Source of the DNA: Carboxylicivirga marina
Lineage (GTDB): Bacteria; Bacteroidota; Bacteroidia; Bacteroidales; Marinilabiliaceae
Assembly: GCF_016612505.1 (NCBI RefSeq)
Contig: NZ_JAENRR010000002.1
Span: forward strand, 1 to 64,000
Direction of reading: 5' to 3'
Length of the DNA: 64,000 nt
Within the stretch, counting starts at the first letter, position 1. Every line of letters starts with the position of its first letter. The notes below the pieces were generated by a model. The model did no database searches. It saw nothing but the letters and a program-made list of their open reading frames with translations, and was not told the DNA's origin. Shown one piece after another: positions 25,708-35,065 of the stretch. A program made the position numbers and the translations under genes.

Positions 25708-26283
25708 ATGCATGTCGCTATATTTATAGGAAGTCCTCGAAGTAATGGAAATACTGCCACCATGGCCGGTACATTATCAAAACGTTTAAAGGGCAAAGGT
25801 GTCGAATGCAGAACCTATTTTCTTTATCATCATAAAATTCAACCTTGTCTCGATTGTAGAGACTGCAAGAGTGACGCCATGGAATGTTCACAAAAAGATG
25901 GCATGATGCTATTGTACAATACCATGGAATGGGCCGACGTTATTATTTTTGGAACACCTATCTACTGGTTTGGCCCTTCTGCGCAAACCAAACTGATGAT
26001 TGATCGATTCAGACCCTATTTTGCTAATAAAAAACTGTATGGTAAACGCGCGGGATTATTGCTTCCTGCTGGCTCTGGAGTGGGTGATTGTGATATGACC
26101 ATTGAGCAATTTAGACGCATATTTAAGGCTTTAGGAGTTGAGTTTATCGATGCTGTAACCGTTAAGGCATACGATGAAGATGAGGCCGAAGAACTAATTA
26201 AGCGGCACGATGTATTACGTGACTTTATCGATAAAATTTTGATGGAGGAATCTTATAAAAGTCCAATTCAACTAAAAAAATAG
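25708..26283 (+). CDS. NAD(P)H-dependent FMN reductase-like flavoprotein
   Basis: The 191-residue protein starts with the flavodoxin-like FMN loop GSPRSNGNTATM. CLDCRDCKSDAMEC supplies a Cys cluster of the iron-sulfur flavoprotein type, and TPIYWFGPSAQTKLMIDR is the second FMN-contact segment, as in the NADPH-dependent FMN reductase (PF03358) family. The Cys spacing (C-x2-C-x2-C) could bind a cluster; redox partners are unknown. It is divergent from the barrel operon. Confidence 0.88.
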   Translation: MHVAIFIGSPRSNGNTATMAGTLSKRLKGKGVECRTYFLYHHKIQPCLDCRDCKSDAMECSQKDGMMLLYNTMEWADVIIFGTPIYWFGPSAQTKLMIDRFRPYFANKKLYGKRAGLLLPAGSGVGDCDMTIEQFRRIFKALGVEFIDAVTVKAYDEDEAEELIKRHDVLRDFIDKILMEESYKSPIQLKK

Positions 26284-26293
26284 TGGAAAAGTT

Positions 26294-26341
26294 TTGAGAC
26301 TTATATTTTAGTCCTATATTTGAACTAACGTTTTAGTTGAA
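26294..26341 (+). promoter_or_regulatory. Promoter and BlaI-type operator
   Basis: TTG (26294-26296), 18 bp, TATATTTG (26315-26322) is a textbook Bacteroidota promoter. An inverted repeat TTGAACTAA (26320-26328) / TTAGTTGAA (26333-26341), one mismatch, covers the end of the -7 box and the start region just before the ATG at 26346. This is where a BlaI-family repressor would bind to control its own operon. Confidence 0.72.
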
Positions 26342-26345
26342 TAGA

Positions 26346-26720
26346 ATGAAAGAACTAACAAAAGCAGAAGAACAAGTGATGCAAAAACTTTGGGAATTGG
26401 GCAAAACCAATGTAAAAAGCATCATAGAACTCATGCCGGAACCCAAACCGGCATACAATACCGTATCTACCATTGTACGTATTCTCGAGAACAAAGGATT
26501 TGTCGACCATGAAAAGTTGGGCAAGGGGTATGAGTATTTTCCAATAGTCTCAAAGGAGATTTATAAAAAAGCCTTTATGAAGCGCTTTATGTCGAACTAT
26601 TTTCAGGATTCGTTTAAAAACATGGTGTCCTTTTTTGCCAAAGAAGACAAAATGGATATTGAGCAATTAGAGGAATTACTGAATGATGTAAAGAAAGATT
26701 TGGATAGGGAAAAGGAATGA
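26346..26720 (+). CDS. BlaI/MecI/CopY-family transcriptional repressor
   Basis: The ATG at 26346 gives 124 residues starting MKELTKAEEQVMQKLWELG; the open frame also has a TTG nine bases upstream, within the operator. The winged helix (residues 5-70) has the family signature KPAYNTVSTIVRILENKGFV and GKGYEYFPIV; the C-terminal helices dimerise and contain the region cut by BlaR1-type peptidases. It represses a promoter that it overlaps. The M56 peptidase gene follows 94 bp downstream and is the expected sensor. Confidence 0.95.
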   Translation: MKELTKAEEQVMQKLWELGKTNVKSIIELMPEPKPAYNTVSTIVRILENKGFVDHEKLGKGYEYFPIVSKEIYKKAFMKRFMSNYFQDSFKNMVSFFAKEDKMDIEQLEELLNDVKKDLDREKE

Positions 26721-26814
26721 TTTGATGATGTAGTGACGAAGTATACGATTACCTGACTCACTATAATTATCATCAATTCACAACTATTTCCCATCAACTT
26801 AAATAACTAGCGCT

Positions 26815-28281
26815 ATGGATCTAATCGTCAATTATTTATTTGAATCGGCTATTATACTTGGCTTACTAACGGCATTTTACCGTTTGGTTTTGCATGCCGA
26901 ACCAACATTTAAATTTAATCGTTTTTACCTGTTATTGTCCCTGTTGGTAGCAACAATTGCACCTATTCTGACATTTGTTGTCTATCGAACAATTGCTCCT
27001 GAAGGCGAAGTGTATGTTGGTAATGTGATTGAAGCCATTACTGTTTATGCCCAAAACACTAAGGCGGTTGTAGTGCCGGTTGTAGCCCAGTCATCGGCGT
27101 TTAAATGGTTATACATTGTTGGTTGTATTGGCTTACTAGTGCGCTTGCTTTTTGGCTTTATCCGATTGGGCGGATTGGCCGGTAAAGTAAAACTGGTTAG
27201 TTATGAGGGTTATAAAGTGGCTGACTTGCCCGGTCAGTTCAATCCTTTTTCATTCTTTCATGTGGTGTTTGTTAATCAGTCGCGCTACTCCGATAAGGAG
27301 CTGGAACAGATTATGATTCATGAACTCACACACGTTAAGCTAAAGCATAGTTGGGATGTGCTTTTGCTCGAAGTGCTGCTCATAGTTCAATGGTTCAACC
27401 CTTTTGCGTGGTTCTTGCGCAGTTTGTTAAAAGAGCTACACGAGTTTCAGGCTGATAAGCAGGTGCTCAAAAAAGGTTATTCAGCTAAAAGTTACAAAGA
27501 GTTGTTGTTGTTTCAGGCCACGGGTACCCGCCTGCTGCCGGTGAATAACTTCAACCAGTCGCTTACTAAAAAACGATTTACCATGATGAAGAAAGATAAA
27601 ATTCAAAAATTATTTAGTTTAAAATCGGTGTTTTCCATTGTTACTATATCCATGGTTGCGGTGTTATTTGCCTGCGAATTACGTGATGTAGAACCGGAAA
27701 TGACGCAAGAAGAAGCCGAAATTAAGGAAGCCATTGAAAATACCAATGCGCAGCTTAAGGCAAGTGGGCCTGTATTCTTTGTTGTTGAAGAAATGCCTGA
27801 ATTCCCCAAAGGTGAATTTGAAAAAGGCGAACAGGCACTTCGTATGTTTATTGCTACAGGAGTTAAGTATCCGTTAGAAGCACAAGCAGCCGGAGCATTC
27901 GGACGTGCATATATCTCATTTATAGTCGCTGATGATGGCTATGTAAGGGATGTAAAAGTGGCCCGTAGCAGTGGACATTCCATTTTGGATGATGAAGCCG
28001 TTCGTGTGGTATCATCAATGCCACAATGGATACCTGGCAAACAAAGAGGAAAAGCTGTAAATGTGAGTTATACTGTACCGATTAATTTCTCGTTAAATGG
28101 AGGTGATGATATTAAGCAACAAAGAGAGAAGAATAAAAAGAAATATACACCTGAAGAGCAAGCTCAAATGATAAAAGCTAACAAAGAAAAAGGTGTTGAT
28201 ATTATTTTTAATGACGATGGTTCAATTGCTTCAATTGTTGTTGATAAAAATGGCAAAGCTACTCCAGTAGCTTCAAACTAA
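26815..28281 (+). CDS. M56 BlaR1-like sensor peptidase with a C-terminal TonB domain
   Basis: The 488-residue protein has several N-terminal membrane helices and an inside metal site H-E-L-T-H (His169, Glu170, His173) followed by HSWDVLLLEVLLIVQWFNPF and the ELHEFQADKQVL segment. After another helix near residue 275 comes a TonB_C domain (about 335-430: GVKYPLEAQAAGAFGRAYISF, VKVARSSGHSILDDEAVRVV) instead of a penicillin-binding sensor. The pair with BlaI is common in Bacteroidota: the peptidase is thought to cut BlaI on an unknown envelope signal. A basic tail (KQQREKNKKK) follows TonB. Confidence 0.92.
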   Translation: MDLIVNYLFESAIILGLLTAFYRLVLHAEPTFKFNRFYLLLSLLVATIAPILTFVVYRTIAPEGEVYVGNVIEAITVYAQNTKAVVVPVVAQSSAFKWLYIVGCIGLLVRLLFGFIRLGGLAGKVKLVSYEGYKVADLPGQFNPFSFFHVVFVNQSRYSDKELEQIMIHELTHVKLKHSWDVLLLEVLLIVQWFNPFAWFLRSLLKELHEFQADKQVLKKGYSAKSYKELLLFQATGTRLLPVNNFNQSLTKKRFTMMKKDKIQKLFSLKSVFSIVTISMVAVLFACELRDVEPEMTQEEAEIKEAIENTNAQLKASGPVFFVVEEMPEFPKGEFEKGEQALRMFIATGVKYPLEAQAAGAFGRAYISFIVADDGYVRDVKVARSSGHSILDDEAVRVVSSMPQWIPGKQRGKAVNVSYTVPINFSLNGGDDIKQQREKNKKKYTPEEQAQMIKANKEKGVDIIFNDDGSIASIVVDKNGKATPVASN

Positions 28282-28394
28282 TAAATGTAAATACCTATAG
28301 TAACATGCGATTTATCAACTGATAGGTCGCATGTTCTGGTTTATGTCACTGATTTCTTAGCGAACATTGAGTCTTCGTGGATAATGATACCGCT

Positions 28395-30455
28395 TTATAA
28401 ATTCCGTGGACTTTCCACCGGTAACTCACATGTTTTATTTCTGCATTTGTAAATCAAAGTTACTCCTTCCTTGTAACGGTCTTTCAGTATTTCAAGCTCA
28501 GATGTTGCATCGACAGAGCCAGCATAAACCACACCTGGCCGTAGTTGCTTTTGCAGTTCTGTTCTGTAATGAATAGCCTGTTCACCAGTAATCACCATTT
28601 CCTGACGCTCATTTTGTAGGTGCGTTAATAAAGCCCATTGTGCATAGTATGTCGGATGTTCGGCAGCCAGCTTGTACATTTTTTGAATCAGTACATTGGC
28701 TATTTCTTCAAATTCGGGCAGGTGATACAATTGGTGTAATCGAATCAGATTATTGGCCATGGCACCCACCGATGAGGGAATCACATTATCCTGCACATCG
28801 GTTTTGCGGGCAATCAATTGTTCGCCACTCTTTGATGTGTAGTAAAACACTTGTGCTGTTGAGTTATAAAAGTTATCAATGGTATAGTGTGTCAGTTTTT
28901 GGGCTTCGTTGAGGTAAAATTCGTTAAAGGTCACTTCGTATAAACTGATGAGTGCTTCTATCATAAAGGCATAATCATCCAGAAAAGCATCAATTTTGCT
29001 AATGCCGTTTTTACTGGTTCGTAATAAATGACCATCATCTTGTTTGACTTGCTTGATCAGATATTGCATTGCTTTTTCTGCCATATGCAGATGTTTTTCT
29101 TCACCAAGAGCCTGGTAGGTATCACACAGACCTTTAATCATCAATGCGTTCCATGAGGTTAATGCTTTGTCATCTAATTCCGGTCTAATGCGGTTTTTAC
29201 GAACATCATAAAGCTTGTCAAGTGCTGCATCTATTTGTGTTTCGAAGATTTCACAGTCAAGCTGGTGTAGTTCGGCGTATTGGTTTCTGCTTATTTCACC
29301 ATGTAAGATGTTCTTGCCCATTTCCCAATTCCCATTTTCTTTGATGTTGAAATAGCTAAAGAAATGCTCGTCATCTCCAATAACTTCTTTTAATTCCAGA
29401 TATTTCCAAATGTAAAACTCACCCTCTTCACCTTCGCTGTCTGCGTCTAAGGCAGAGTAAAAAATGCCTTCGGGAGCTGTTAATTCTTGCTCAACAAATT
29501 GTATTGTTTCATCCACAATACGTTTGTATAATTCATTGCGACTTGTTTTATAGGCATTACTGTATAACGAAATGAGTTGAGCATTATCATACAACATCTT
29601 TTCGAAATGGGGAGCAAACCATCGTTCATCGACCGAATACCGTGCAAAGCCACCGCCAACCTGATCATATATTCCACCCGATGCCATGTGATCGAGTGTA
29701 AGGTAAAGGAATGACAACAGTTCAGAATCGTTTTGCAAGCTGCCAATTTGATGAATGAGATTAAGAGATACGGGCATCGGAAACTTCGGAGCTTCGCCAA
29801 AACCACCAAATTTTGTATCAAAGCGTTTACTGCTGTTTTGTATTGCTTTGTATATGTCAGGCGCATCCGTATTGTCAGCCAATGGCATCTCTAATTGTTG
29901 AATGCCTTGCATCAATGCATCTGCTTGTTGTTGCAATTTCTCTTTGCCGTTTTTATTTAGCTCAGCCAGTTGATTCAGCACTTGTAGCCATTGTTGTTTC
30001 TGAAAATATGTGCCTCCCCACACAGGTCGTCCATCGGGCAATGCAAAACAGTTAAGCGGCCAACCGCCTCTTCCGGTCAGCATTTGCACTGCCTCCATGT
30101 ATATTTTATCCACATCAGGTCGTTCTTCACGATCGACTTTTATGCAGATGAAGTGCTCATTCATAATTGATGCGACTTCTTCATTTTCAAACGATTCGTG
30201 TTCCATTACATGGCACCAATGGCAGGCCGAATAACCCACACTAATCAGCAATAATTTATTTTCGGTTTTGGCCTTTTGTAAGGCTTCTTCATTCCATGGA
30301 TACCAGTTAACCGGGTTGTGAGCATGTTGAAGCAAATAAGGGCTTGTTTCGTTGATTAAGGCGTTGGTGTGCATGTTTGATCTGTTTTGAGATGAGGTGC
30401 AGCTATAGCTTGTAATTAAGAATATTATCGTTACAAGTTTTGCAAGCTTTTTCAT
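28395..30455 (-). CDS. DUF255 thioredoxin-domain protein (YyaL/SSP411-like), lipoprotein
   Basis: The 686-residue protein starts with a lipoprotein signal ([19 protein letters not shown]). The DUF255/thioredoxin region (about 30-170) has [13 protein letters not shown], the C-x2-C motif [13 protein letters not shown] and [19 protein letters not shown]. The rest is an (alpha/alpha)6 toroid like N-acyl-glucosamine epimerases. SSP411/YyaL proteins are of uncertain function; sugar or thiol redox roles have been suggested. The length is normal. Lipidation is less usual for the family. It is convergent with the M56 gene. Confidence 0.9.
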   Translation of the reverse strand: MKKLAKLVTIIFLITSYSCTSSQNRSNMHTNALINETSPYLLQHAHNPVNWYPWNEEALQKAKTENKLLLISVGYSACHWCHVMEHESFENEEVASIMNEHFICIKVDREERPDVDKIYMEAVQMLTGRGGWPLNCFALPDGRPVWGGTYFQKQQWLQVLNQLAELNKNGKEKLQQQADALMQGIQQLEMPLADNTDAPDIYKAIQNSSKRFDTKFGGFGEAPKFPMPVSLNLIHQIGSLQNDSELLSFLYLTLDHMASGGIYDQVGGGFARYSVDERWFAPHFEKMLYDNAQLISLYSNAYKTSRNELYKRIVDETIQFVEQELTAPEGIFYSALDADSEGEEGEFYIWKYLELKEVIGDDEHFFSYFNIKENGNWEMGKNILHGEISRNQYAELHQLDCEIFETQIDAALDKLYDVRKNRIRPELDDKALTSWNALMIKGLCDTYQALGEEKHLHMAEKAMQYLIKQVKQDDGHLLRTSKNGISKIDAFLDDYAFMIEALISLYEVTFNEFYLNEAQKLTHYTIDNFYNSTAQVFYYTSKSGEQLIARKTDVQDNVIPSSVGAMANNLIRLHQLYHLPEFEEIANVLIQKMYKLAAEHPTYYAQWALLTHLQNERQEMVITGEQAIHYRTELQKQLRPGVVYAGSVDATSELEILKDRYKEGVTLIYKCRNKTCELPVESPRNL

Positions 30456-30591
30456 AGTAGCACAACAGTGAAAGAATCTTGTAGTTCAGTAAATGCGCAA
30501 ATATTTTGTTACCTTACCAACTAAGCGGGCAATAATTTCGTCTTCCAATTGGTTTGATTAATAGCTCTCTTAGTTGTAAAAAGATATATCG

Positions 30592-31221
30592 ATGCTTCAA
30601 CGTTCATTAATATATTTACTAATTATCATTGGTATGTTGTCATGCACAAGTTTAGATGTTGATAAAATATCTGAAGAGCTTGAGTATAAGCCTAATCTGT
30701 CATTGCCTCTGGGTAAGTTGCTAGTACAATATGATGATGTCAATGATTTACCTATATCCTTGCCCAATCCGCTTGATGCTGAAGAAGTAAATTGGCATGA
30801 AACAGATACAGTATATTTTAATCTGCAGTCGTCGATTAGCGAACGAAAATATATTGTTACGCTGATGCTGCAGTTTGATATCACAAATCGTTATCCGGCT
30901 AATATGGCTGTGGAGCTGTTCTATATTGATCTGATGGGGTATGCTATTGCATTAACACCAGAGCCAATACATGTATTAGCGGCAGACATAGATGCAGATG
31001 GAAAAGTCACCAGAGAAAAGCATACGGATACTTATCCATACCAGTTATTCTTGAGTGATGAGCAGATTGATGAACTACTTTATGCTGAACAGTTAATAAT
31101 TAAAGCAGAGGTTAACGGTCTGTTATTAACCGACCCGGTTGTTAATAGCTTTGAAGAATATAGCATCAATACAGCCGTTGGGGTACAAGCACAAATTGAT
31201 TATAGCATTAATAATTTGTAG
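30592..31221 (+). CDS. Lipoprotein in operon with a DUF5723 protein
   Basis: The 209-residue protein has a lipobox (GMLSCTSLD). The rest, acidic and beta-rich, contains NLSLPLGKL near the N-terminus and a repeated Asp/Glu pattern. I do not recognise a named domain. The stop codon TAG (31219-31221) is followed directly by the ATG of the DUF5723 gene, so the two are translationally coupled and probably act together in the outer membrane. Confidence 0.75.
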   Translation: MLQRSLIYLLIIIGMLSCTSLDVDKISEELEYKPNLSLPLGKLLVQYDDVNDLPISLPNPLDAEEVNWHETDTVYFNLQSSISERKYIVTLMLQFDITNRYPANMAVELFYIDLMGYAIALTPEPIHVLAADIDADGKVTREKHTDTYPYQLFLSDEQIDELLYAEQLIIKAEVNGLLLTDPVVNSFEEYSINTAVGVQAQIDYSINNL

Positions 31222-32673
31222 ATGCAGAAAGCATACCAATATATCCTTCTCATAATGCTGCTTGTTTGTGTCAAGCCGATAATGGCACAACAAAACCTCA
31301 CGCTATTTTTAATGCACGATGTACCACAAGCCAACTATGTTAATCCTGCCGTTAGTTACCAATGTAAATGGATTGTTGGCTTTCCCGGGCTCTCATCGGT
31401 ACATGCTAATTATAACAACAGTGCTTTTTCGTTGAATGAAGGGTTGCGCTATGACAGCTCTGTTGATTCCAGCTATTTTAATTTCGATCAGATTATTGGC
31501 AATCTAAATAATACCGAGATTGTGCAATCAACAGTTCATTACACACCACTGTATGCTGGCTTTTGGGTAAAAAATAATTGGATAACACTATCTATCAGTG
31601 AAAAAGTAACATCATATAATACGGTTCCTAAAGCCGTGGCCGAACTGGCTTGGTATGGTAATACGCCGTTTGTTGGCCGAGAGGCTTCAATTGATGGTTT
31701 GCGTCTTAATGGTATGCATTTTAGAGAATACGCTTTAGGCATAGCTCGTTCGGTGTCTGATCGTCTGACTCTGGGTATGCATGCCAAATTGTTGTTCGGA
31801 AAAGGAAGCCTGTACACACCTCGTACACAAGGCGGGCTCTCGGCCAATGCCAATAATTTTGGTTTATTAATCGATTTAGATACAAAAATTAAAACTTCAT
31901 TACCCATAGATGTTGAGTTAGATGATGAAGGTTATGTCGAAAATGTTGAATTACGCGAAGACATTGACTGGATGCAATACATGATGAACAGCAAGAACCT
32001 GGGTGTAGGCTTCGATTTTGGCTTTATCTATCATTACGATGAAAAAACAACGTTCTCGGGAAGCCTGCTTAACTTAGGTTTAATAGGGTGGCGTACAGAA
32101 CTCAATACTTTTGTATCAGATGGCGTTTTTGAATTTACAGGTACCGATTCATCAACCGATTTTAATAGCGGTGATTATGCGCAGGAATTAAATGATAGCC
32201 TAAGGCACCAGTTTTTACCAATACCTGATGATGGAGGCTTTAGTACTAGGCTAACTCCGGAAATTTATTTGGGAGCAAGCCATAAACTGAATAATCATAT
32301 TAATGGCGGAGCAGTATTTTACAGCCGTATTCAGCGTAATAAAGTCATGCCAGCTTTTACGCTCTCAGCCAATACTTACGATTATAAAAGATTGAATGCT
32401 TCTGTTTCTTATACTGCTATTAATGGCGATTACTTTAATATTGGTGCTGGGCTGGGTGTTAAATTGGGAGCTGTTCATTTGCATGCAGCAGCTGATAATC
32501 TGTTTGGTTTTCTAAAGGTTGAGAATCAGCGAAATCTGAACCTGCGCTTTGGCGTGAGTTTTGTGCCACGTTGCAGCGAACGCAAAGTAAAAGAGCAGCA
32601 ATCGAAAAATGGCATCAGTGCCTTGCCATGTTACCACAGTCCGTACAAAGGGGAGGGAAGAAGAAAGAGGTGA
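31222..32673 (+). CDS. DUF5723-family outer-membrane protein
   Basis: The 483-residue protein has a signal peptide (ending KPIMAQ). The opening LTLFLMHDVPQANYVNPAV (hits on 'N-P-A' near 35-40), YALGIARSVSDRLTLGMHAKLLFGKG and later barrel strands (VGFDFGFIYHY, GGAVFYSRIQRNK, GVKLGAVHLHAAADNL, NLRFGVSFVP) match DUF5723/PorP-SprF-like barrels of Bacteroidota, often linked to surface or gliding machinery; here the partner is the coupled lipoprotein. After the last strand (about residue 450) there is an odd tail ending PYKGEGRRKR, encoded by a dispersed intergenic repeat, which suggests the original stop was lost or overwritten. Confidence 0.82.
   Translation: MQKAYQYILLIMLLVCVKPIMAQQNLTLFLMHDVPQANYVNPAVSYQCKWIVGFPGLSSVHANYNNSAFSLNEGLRYDSSVDSSYFNFDQIIGNLNNTEIVQSTVHYTPLYAGFWVKNNWITLSISEKVTSYNTVPKAVAELAWYGNTPFVGREASIDGLRLNGMHFREYALGIARSVSDRLTLGMHAKLLFGKGSLYTPRTQGGLSANANNFGLLIDLDTKIKTSLPIDVELDDEGYVENVELREDIDWMQYMMNSKNLGVGFDFGFIYHYDEKTTFSGSLLNLGLIGWRTELNTFVSDGVFEFTGTDSSTDFNSGDYAQELNDSLRHQFLPIPDDGGFSTRLTPEIYLGASHKLNNHINGGAVFYSRIQRNKVMPAFTLSANTYDYKRLNASVSYTAINGDYFNIGAGLGVKLGAVHLHAAADNLFGFLKVENQRNLNLRFGVSFVPRCSERKVKEQQSKNGISALPCYHSPYKGEGRRKR
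32634..32672. repeat. Dispersed GGGGAGG repeat forming the 3-prime end of a gene
   Basis: ACCACAGTCCGTACAAAGGG followed by a GGAGGG/GAAAGAGG stretch is a relative of the intergenic repeats at 4855-4902, 33829-33960 and 39672-39700. It supplies the last dozen codons and the stop of the DUF5723 gene. Confidence 0.5.
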
Positions 32674-32695
32674 GTTGAATCCTGAAGACACAAAA

Positions 32696-32728
32696 AAACC
32701 TGTCAGGACATAGAGACCTGACAGGTTT
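32696..32728. terminator. Bidirectional terminator
   Basis: AAACCTGTCAGG (32696-32707) and CCTGACAGGTTT (32717-32728) form a perfect 12-bp stem with a 9-nt loop and A/T tracts outside. It separates the DUF5723 gene (+) from the TPR lipoprotein gene (-). Confidence 0.85.
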
Positions 32729-32747
32729 GAAATATGTTTCAAAAAAA

Positions 32748-33623
32748 TTACTTAAGCAACTTATCCAACTGAGCTGCCTTGTCTTTTTGGTCTAGTCGCA
32801 AGTAAGTATTTTTTAAATATCTGATATACGATTTATTCGTTGGTTCCATCTTACGAAGCTTTAATAGTGTGTCGCGCGCAATACGGAAATCTGCCGATAC
32901 CTTTTTTAAATCCCGACGCAGATAAGCATAAGTAGTGGCGTTTTTGTTCTTGTTGTACTTTGCCATCTCATACTTGTATCGCTTCTCGGCTTTTTCATAA
33001 TAATACTTGGCTTTCCAGTCCAACGCGGCTTTATAATCCGGATTAGCTTTAATCAGTGCATTACAGGCTTTTACAGCAGCAGAACCTTTTTTAGAAGCTT
33101 CGAGAGCTTTAATGTATTCCAATTGTGCTTCTTTCGATAAGGTAGCATCGCCTTTATTGGTATACGCATCCATCACAGCTGCGTAATCCTCTTTCGATGA
33201 ATTAAGGAATACCAGACGCTCGGTTTTTAGCTTAGCCAGTTTGTTGTCAGTAATTCGTTCGGCATTATTGGTCCAAAGAGCAATTTCTTCATCTACTTTA
33301 GCATTGCTCTGCAGCATCTGTGCATACTCAGCAACTAATTTGATGTTGCCATCATCTTTTAAAAGTTCGCTATAAATACTGGCCGCTTCATCGACTTTGT
33401 CAAGTTGAGCACAGCTTTGCGCCTGTTTCAGATATAGTTCATTGCTCACTTCAACGCCATTTGCATTTGCCAGATTAATGTACTCGGAGTACATGGTGTA
33501 AGCGGTATTATAATCGGCCTGCTCAAAGGCAGCATCAGCACCAGTTTGAAGGCTTGGCAGTTTGGCTGTTGGGTTACAAGCTACCAATATGGCAGCTGTT
33601 AATATGATAATTACTTTTTTCAT
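32748..33623 (-). CDS. TPR-repeat lipoprotein
   Basis: The ATG at 33623 begins a lipoprotein signal (MKKVIIILTAAILVAC), giving 291 residues; the frame to 33665 is rejected. TPR-like helical pairs run through the protein (FEQADYNTAYTMYSEYINLA, LDKVDEAASIYSELL, AAVKACNALIKANPDYKAAL, ARDTLLKLRKMEPTNKSYIRY). It is probably an outer-membrane-facing scaffold; the partner is unknown. The codons are regular and Lys-rich. Confidence 0.88.
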   Translation of the reverse strand: MKKVIIILTAAILVACNPTAKLPSLQTGADAAFEQADYNTAYTMYSEYINLANANGVEVSNELYLKQAQSCAQLDKVDEAASIYSELLKDDGNIKLVAEYAQMLQSNAKVDEEIALWTNNAERITDNKLAKLKTERLVFLNSSKEDYAAVMDAYTNKGDATLSKEAQLEYIKALEASKKGSAAVKACNALIKANPDYKAALDWKAKYYYEKAEKRYKYEMAKYNKNKNATTYAYLRRDLKKVSADFRIARDTLLKLRKMEPTNKSYIRYLKNTYLRLDQKDKAAQLDKLLK

Positions 33624-33969
33624 CTTAATCGTGTTTTGGTGTTTAAAAGGCGAAGATACAATCAAAAGCTGTGCCGAACAATTTTATAAGACGCAAGACA
33701 TAAGATAGGAGATGAGTTGAAAGTGAAGTGAGTTTATTAGTTTAAATGTTGAGGATAAGAGTTTGGGTTTAGAGTTTATGAGTTGAGAATGAGTTGAAGG
33801 TTTACTGTTATATTAAGCTGTAAATCAAATCTTCTCCTTTTCAGGGGGAAGTGCCGAAGGCGATGGGGGAGTTTGTAGAAGAAGAGCTTTGGCTTACAAG
33901 CTGTATATCTTTCTTCACTTTTTTATAGGAGGAGAACTTCGCCAAGAAAAGAGAGGTGGTTATCAATTA
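33624..33969. other. Intergenic region with a heptamer array and palindromic repeat
   Basis: There is no gene. 33688-33715 has four 7-mers in phase (AAGACGC, AAGACAT, AAGATAG, GAGATGA), of the type flanking the four-helix-bundle cassettes; looser heptamer-like text (GAGTTTA and similar) follows to about 33800. 33829-33960 is a copy of the GGGGGAAGTGCC...GGCGATGGGGGAG repeat also seen at about 15695-15720. Confidence 0.6.
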
Positions 33970-34437
33970 TTAGCGCTTGGGTATTTGTTTAAGATGCAGC
34001 TTTTTAGAAAGATACGCAAAATCAACTGGTGTCTTAATATTAACAGAAAGTGTCATTAATGCTTGTAGCAACTCATCTTCATCAATCGGCTTATGCGCCT
34101 TTTCAATTCTTACCTCAGTAATGCCCTGATTAATAAAGTCAAGTTTATTGGCAGCTGTTTGGCTCACATCGATAATGCGACCTTTAATAAAAGGACCCCG
34201 GTCATTAATGGTGACAATAACCTGCTTGTTATTTGCCATATTGGTGACAACTAGCTTCGTTCCAAACGGGAGTGTTTTGTGAGCAGCTGTTAAACATGAG
34301 TTGCTAAAGGTGTCTCCATTGGCTGTGCGACGACCTTCAAACTTATCAGCGTAATAAGAAGCCTTGCCAATTTGTTCAAACTCCTGTGCATATAATTTAG
34401 AGGTTATAACAAGTAATATTATCAGGAGTAATCGCAT
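33970..34437 (-). CDS. RlpA-family septal ring lytic transglycosylase-like protein
   Basis: The 155-residue protein has a signal peptide (MRLLLIILLVITSKLYAQ) and a double-psi beta-barrel: IGKASYYADKFEGRRTANGD, AAHKTLPFGTKLVVTNM, VTINDRGPFIKGRIIDVSQTAA. This is the RlpA lytic transglycosylase core that cuts bare glycan strands at the septum. No SPOR domain is attached, so it is shorter than E. coli RlpA. Its ATG directly follows the stop of the DUF502 gene. Confidence 0.92.
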   Translation of the reverse strand: MRLLLIILLVITSKLYAQEFEQIGKASYYADKFEGRRTANGDTFSNSCLTAAHKTLPFGTKLVVTNMANNKQVIVTINDRGPFIKGRIIDVSQTAANKLDFINQGITEVRIEKAHKPIDEDELLQALMTLSVNIKTPVDFAYLSKKLHLKQIPKR

Positions 34438-35019
34438 CTATTTCACTTTTGTAACACCGCCTGAAACTATAAATTTCATCACATCAGCCGGATGTGCATC
34501 AATGGGTTTCACATGATCAGATGGAATAACATACAGTTCGCCCAATATACCATAAGAGCTAGGCAGATATACAGCAATTTTATCTTTAACGCCTAATTCA
34601 TTAAGGTCAGATGAGGTGATAAATCCAAGTCGCTGCAGAATGCCTTCCTTATCGAGTGTCACCAATACCGGCTTTTCAAACTTGCGCTCTTTACCAACAA
34701 AGGCTGAAAGTAAGTCTTTAACTGATGAATAGATAACTTTAATGAGGGGCGCTTTTTTTAATCCTCGCTCAAAGCGGTTTTCTATGGGAGCAGTTATCAG
34801 CTTCTGACCAATAAAGCCGATTAGTGTTATTAATAATAGAATAACTAATAATCCTAATCCCGGAAAGTTGAATTGTGCGTATGGCTCATGCTGAAATATT
34901 TCTAAGTCGAGCAACAAGCCATCGAGCCAAATAAATGCAAAGACAAGAACATAGATTGTAACGCCTAAAGGAACTACATATAATAATCCCTGGAAAAAGT
35001 ATTTAGCGAGTTTTTTCAT
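34438..35019 (-). CDS. DUF502-family membrane protein
   Basis: The 193-residue protein starts with a membrane helix (FFQGLLYVVPLGVTIYVLVFAF), a second helix (LGLLVILLLITLIGFIGQKL) and then the conserved FERGLKKAPLIKVIYSSVKDLLSAFVG region and PSSYGILGELYVIPSDHVKPID of DUF502. Function is unknown; plant COV proteins are distant relatives. It is directly joined to rlpA downstream and lies 46 bp after the four-helix-bundle gene (heptamer array between). Confidence 0.9.
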   Translation of the reverse strand: MKKLAKYFFQGLLYVVPLGVTIYVLVFAFIWLDGLLLDLEIFQHEPYAQFNFPGLGLLVILLLITLIGFIGQKLITAPIENRFERGLKKAPLIKVIYSSVKDLLSAFVGKERKFEKPVLVTLDKEGILQRLGFITSSDLNELGVKDKIAVYLPSSYGILGELYVIPSDHVKPIDAHPADVMKFIVSGGVTKVK

Positions 35020-35025
35020 TTAATT

Positions 35026-35060
35026 AAGATTAAAGACATAAGACGCAAGATAAAAGATAA
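35026..35060. repeat. Heptamer array (5 x 7 bp), left of cassette 1
   Basis: Five units in exact 7-bp phase: AAGATTA, AAGACAT, AAGACGC, AAGATAA, AAGATAA. The array lies 5 bp outside the four-helix-bundle stop (35066). Its partner on the other side is in the opposite orientation. Confidence 0.8.
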
Positions 35061-35065
35061 ACTTG

